The position numbers and the translations under genes are program-made. This document shows, in pieces, positions 62,659 to 64,000 of a stretch of 64,000 nt of DNA. Position 1 is the stretch's first letter, and every line of letters starts with the position of its first letter. This stretch comes from Gaiellasilicea sp037720595 (GTDB lineage Bacteria; Actinomycetota; Thermoleophilia; Gaiellales; Gaiellaceae): contig JBBJLW010000014.1 of the NCBI GenBank assembly GCA_037720595.1, positions 1 through 64,000 on the forward strand. The letters run 5' to 3'. The notes below the pieces were generated by a model. The model worked only from the letters and a program-made list of their open reading frames with translations. It did no database searches and was not told the origin of the DNA.

Positions 62659-63596
62659 TACTTCTTGACGGGCACGTCGCCCACCGTGGGCCCGAGCCGC
62701 GGATCGAGGATGTCGCGGAGCCCGTCGCCGAGGAAGTTGAAGCCGAGCACGACGAACATGATCGCGAGCCCCGGGAAGATCGAGAGCCAGGCATCGAGGT
62801 CGACGTAGAGGCGCGAGCTGTTCAGCATTCCGCCCCACGACGCCTCCGGCGGCTGCGTCCCCAGCCCGAGAAAGCTGAGCGCAGCCTCGCTCAGGATCGC
62901 CGTACCGAGATAGGTGGTGACGAGCACGAGCAGCGGCGCGCCGATGTTCGGGAGCAGGTGGCGGGCCATCACCCGGAAGCTCGAGGCGCCCAGCGCGCGG
63001 GCGGACTCGATGAACGGGTAGCCCATCACCTCGAGCACGGCTCCGCGAACGACGCGGGCAAAGGCAGGCGTGATCACGATTCCGATCGCGATCATCGCGT
63101 TCCGCCGGTTCGGCCCCAGCAAGCCGGCAATCACGATCGCGAGCACGAGCCCGGGTAGAGCGAACATCACGTCCACGACGCGCATCAGGACCGCGTCGAC
63201 GATTCCCCTGTAGAACCCGGCGAGCAGCCCGATCAAGGTTCCGACGACGAGCGCGATCCCGACGGAGATCGCCCCGACCTGGAGCGAGACTTGGGCGCCA
63301 TGGATGATCCGGGCAAGGGTGTCGCGGCCGAGCTCGTCGGTGCCGAAGGGATTGGCCCAGCTCGGCGGGAGCAGCCGGTCGAACTCCTGCTCGTCCGGAT
63401 CGTGCTTCCAGAGGAACGCGCCGAAGAGGGCGACGAGGACGTTGAACCCGACGATCCCCGCCCCGACGAGGCCAATCGGGTTGCGCCACTTGCCGAGGAA
63501 GCCGAGCCGGCGGCGCTGCGGCACGCCCGACCAGGCTCCGACCTCGCCGACACCCGCCGCGGCCAACACCGGACGTCTTCTTCTGCCGGGGCTCAT
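62658..63596 (-). CDS. Dipeptide/oligopeptide-type ABC permease (DppC-like)
   Basis: 312 aa. Five or six transmembrane helices after a cytoplasmic basic N-terminus; OppC_N segment RNPIGLVGAGIVGFNVLVA; HPFGTDELGRDTLARII-like motif (NPFGTDELGRDTLAR); EAA-loop ESARALGASSFRVMARHLLP for contact with the ATPase; C-terminal DGLRDILDPR. Overlaps DppB by 4 nt. Imports a small peptide-like compound, probably the deacylase substrate. Confidence 0.93.
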   Translation of the reverse strand: MSPGRRRRPVLAAAGVGEVGAWSGVPQRRRLGFLGKWRNPIGLVGAGIVGFNVLVALFGAFLWKHDPDEQEFDRLLPPSWANPFGTDELGRDTLARIIHGAQVSLQVGAISVGIALVVGTLIGLLAGFYRGIVDAVLMRVVDVMFALPGLVLAIVIAGLLGPNRRNAMIAIGIVITPAFARVVRGAVLEVMGYPFIESARALGASSFRVMARHLLPNIGAPLLVLVTTYLGTAILSEAALSFLGLGTQPPEASWGGMLNSSRLYVDLDAWLSIFPGLAIMFVVLGFNFLGDGLRDILDPRLGPTVGDVPVKK

Positions 63597-64000
63597 GCCT
63601 CGGCCGAGATTCTCGGATCGAGGATGCCGTAGAGCACGTCCACGATCAGGTTGAAGCCGATGAAGATGATCGCGATCAGGAGCGTCGTCGCCTGGATCAT
63701 CGGGTAGTCGCGGTTGAAGATCGCCTGCAGGAGCTGGTTCCCGACGCCCGGGAGGCCGAAGATGATCTCCACGATCGCGGCGCCGCTCATCAGCACGCCC
63801 ACTTCGAAGCCGACCACCGTGACGACGGGGATCAGCGCGTTTCGAAGCGCATGCCGGTAGACGACCCTCCGGCGCGCAACTCCCTTGGCGCGGGCGGTGC
63901 GGACGTAGTCCTGGCCGAGCACCTCCAGCATCGTCGCCCGCACCATCCGCATCACGATCGCGAGGGTAAAGACCGAGATCGAGAGCGCCGGGAGGATGAA
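63593..64000 (-). CDS. Dipeptide-type ABC permease (DppB-like), partial
   Basis: The reading frame continues past the window edge; 136 codons (the C-terminal part) are visible. YVRTARAKGVARRRVVYRHA is the EAA loop, FEVGVLMSGAAIVEIIFGLP and GVGNQLLQAIFNRDYPMIQA the typical DppB end, and YGILDPRI closes it. The missing N-terminus, and presumably the binding protein and ATPases, lie outside the window. Confidence 0.92.
   Translation of the reverse strand, partial: FILPALSISVFTLAIVMRMVRATMLEVLGQDYVRTARAKGVARRRVVYRHALRNALIPVVTVVGFEVGVLMSGAAIVEIIFGLPGVGNQLLQAIFNRDYPMIQATTLLIAIIFIGFNLIVDVLYGILDPRISAEA

Overview
The window is 64 kb of high-GC, densely packed bacterial DNA with many 1-4 nt stop/start overlaps and GTG starts. 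The gene types suggest a soil or freshwater actinobacterium, probably class Thermoleophilia (Gaiellales/Solirubrobacterales). These include an Rsb stress module, a 1,630-residue NAD-glutamate dehydrogenase, LAL-type and cyclase/NB-ARC/TPR regulators, LVIVD and DUF4389 proteins, and a DUF1059 protein. The taxonomic call is inference. No complete tRNA, rRNA, CRISPR array, transposase or integrase gene was found.

Layout. 1-2.9 kb: rsbR-rsbS-rsbT-rsbX-like partner-switching operon ending in an RsbU_N-GAF protein. 2.9-16.5 kb: large single genes (NAD-GDH; cyclase/NB-ARC/TPR regulator; LVIVD secreted protein; YcgL-type nucleotidyltransferase; Gfo/Idh/MocA oxidoreductase) separated by a repeat. Each good copy of the repeat has a conserved arm with GGGTAC direct repeats followed by the 3' half of a tRNA-Thr(GGU). 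There are three good copies (about 3.2, 8.9 and 12.4 kb), one extra arm and one degenerate copy at 16.4 kb beside a truncated sugar-phosphate isomerase gene. This is the most unusual feature of the window.

16.5-23.8 kb: epimerase, LRR protein, then a methyl-cycle cluster (ahcY, a truncated MetE-like gene, PfkB/adenosine-kinase-like, metK) with a divergent Lrp/AsnC regulator and a CYTH protein. 23.8-28.6 kb: a TetR regulator with a visible palindromic operator between an SdhA/FrdA-like flavoprotein and a ferric-reductase flavocytochrome carrying a C-terminal cytochrome c domain. 28.6-34.3 kb: oxidative-stress genes (1-Cys peroxiredoxin, catalase, cytochrome P460), an Rsm22 methyltransferase, small proteins, a hairpin repeat family and gene debris. 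34.3-41.6 kb: LAL-type LuxR regulator, two secreted proteins, pheA and glgP.

41.7-43 kb is a graveyard of fragments (LuxR, histidine kinase, ABC substrate-binding protein). 43-51.8 kb holds two divergent operons around tandem GntR-like operators. Each has an enolase-superfamily dehydratase and an aspartoacylase-like enzyme, joined by SDR, epimerase, ceramidase-like and class III aminotransferase genes. This looks like an inducible pathway for an acylated amino or sugar-acid compound. 51.8-60 kb: short stand-alone enzymes (VOC, MOSC, DUF4389, methyltransferase, dienelactone hydrolase, cupin, DUF1801, GFA) mixed with clearly broken genes. 60-64 kb: an operon reading leftward with dipeptide-type ABC permeases, N-acyl-D-amino-acid deacylase and threonine aldolase, cut by the window edge.

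Several small deletion junctions (33.96, 42.74, 53.45 and 58.5 kb, plus 16.2 and 20.2 kb) show that intergenic regions here accumulate fragments of deleted genes.
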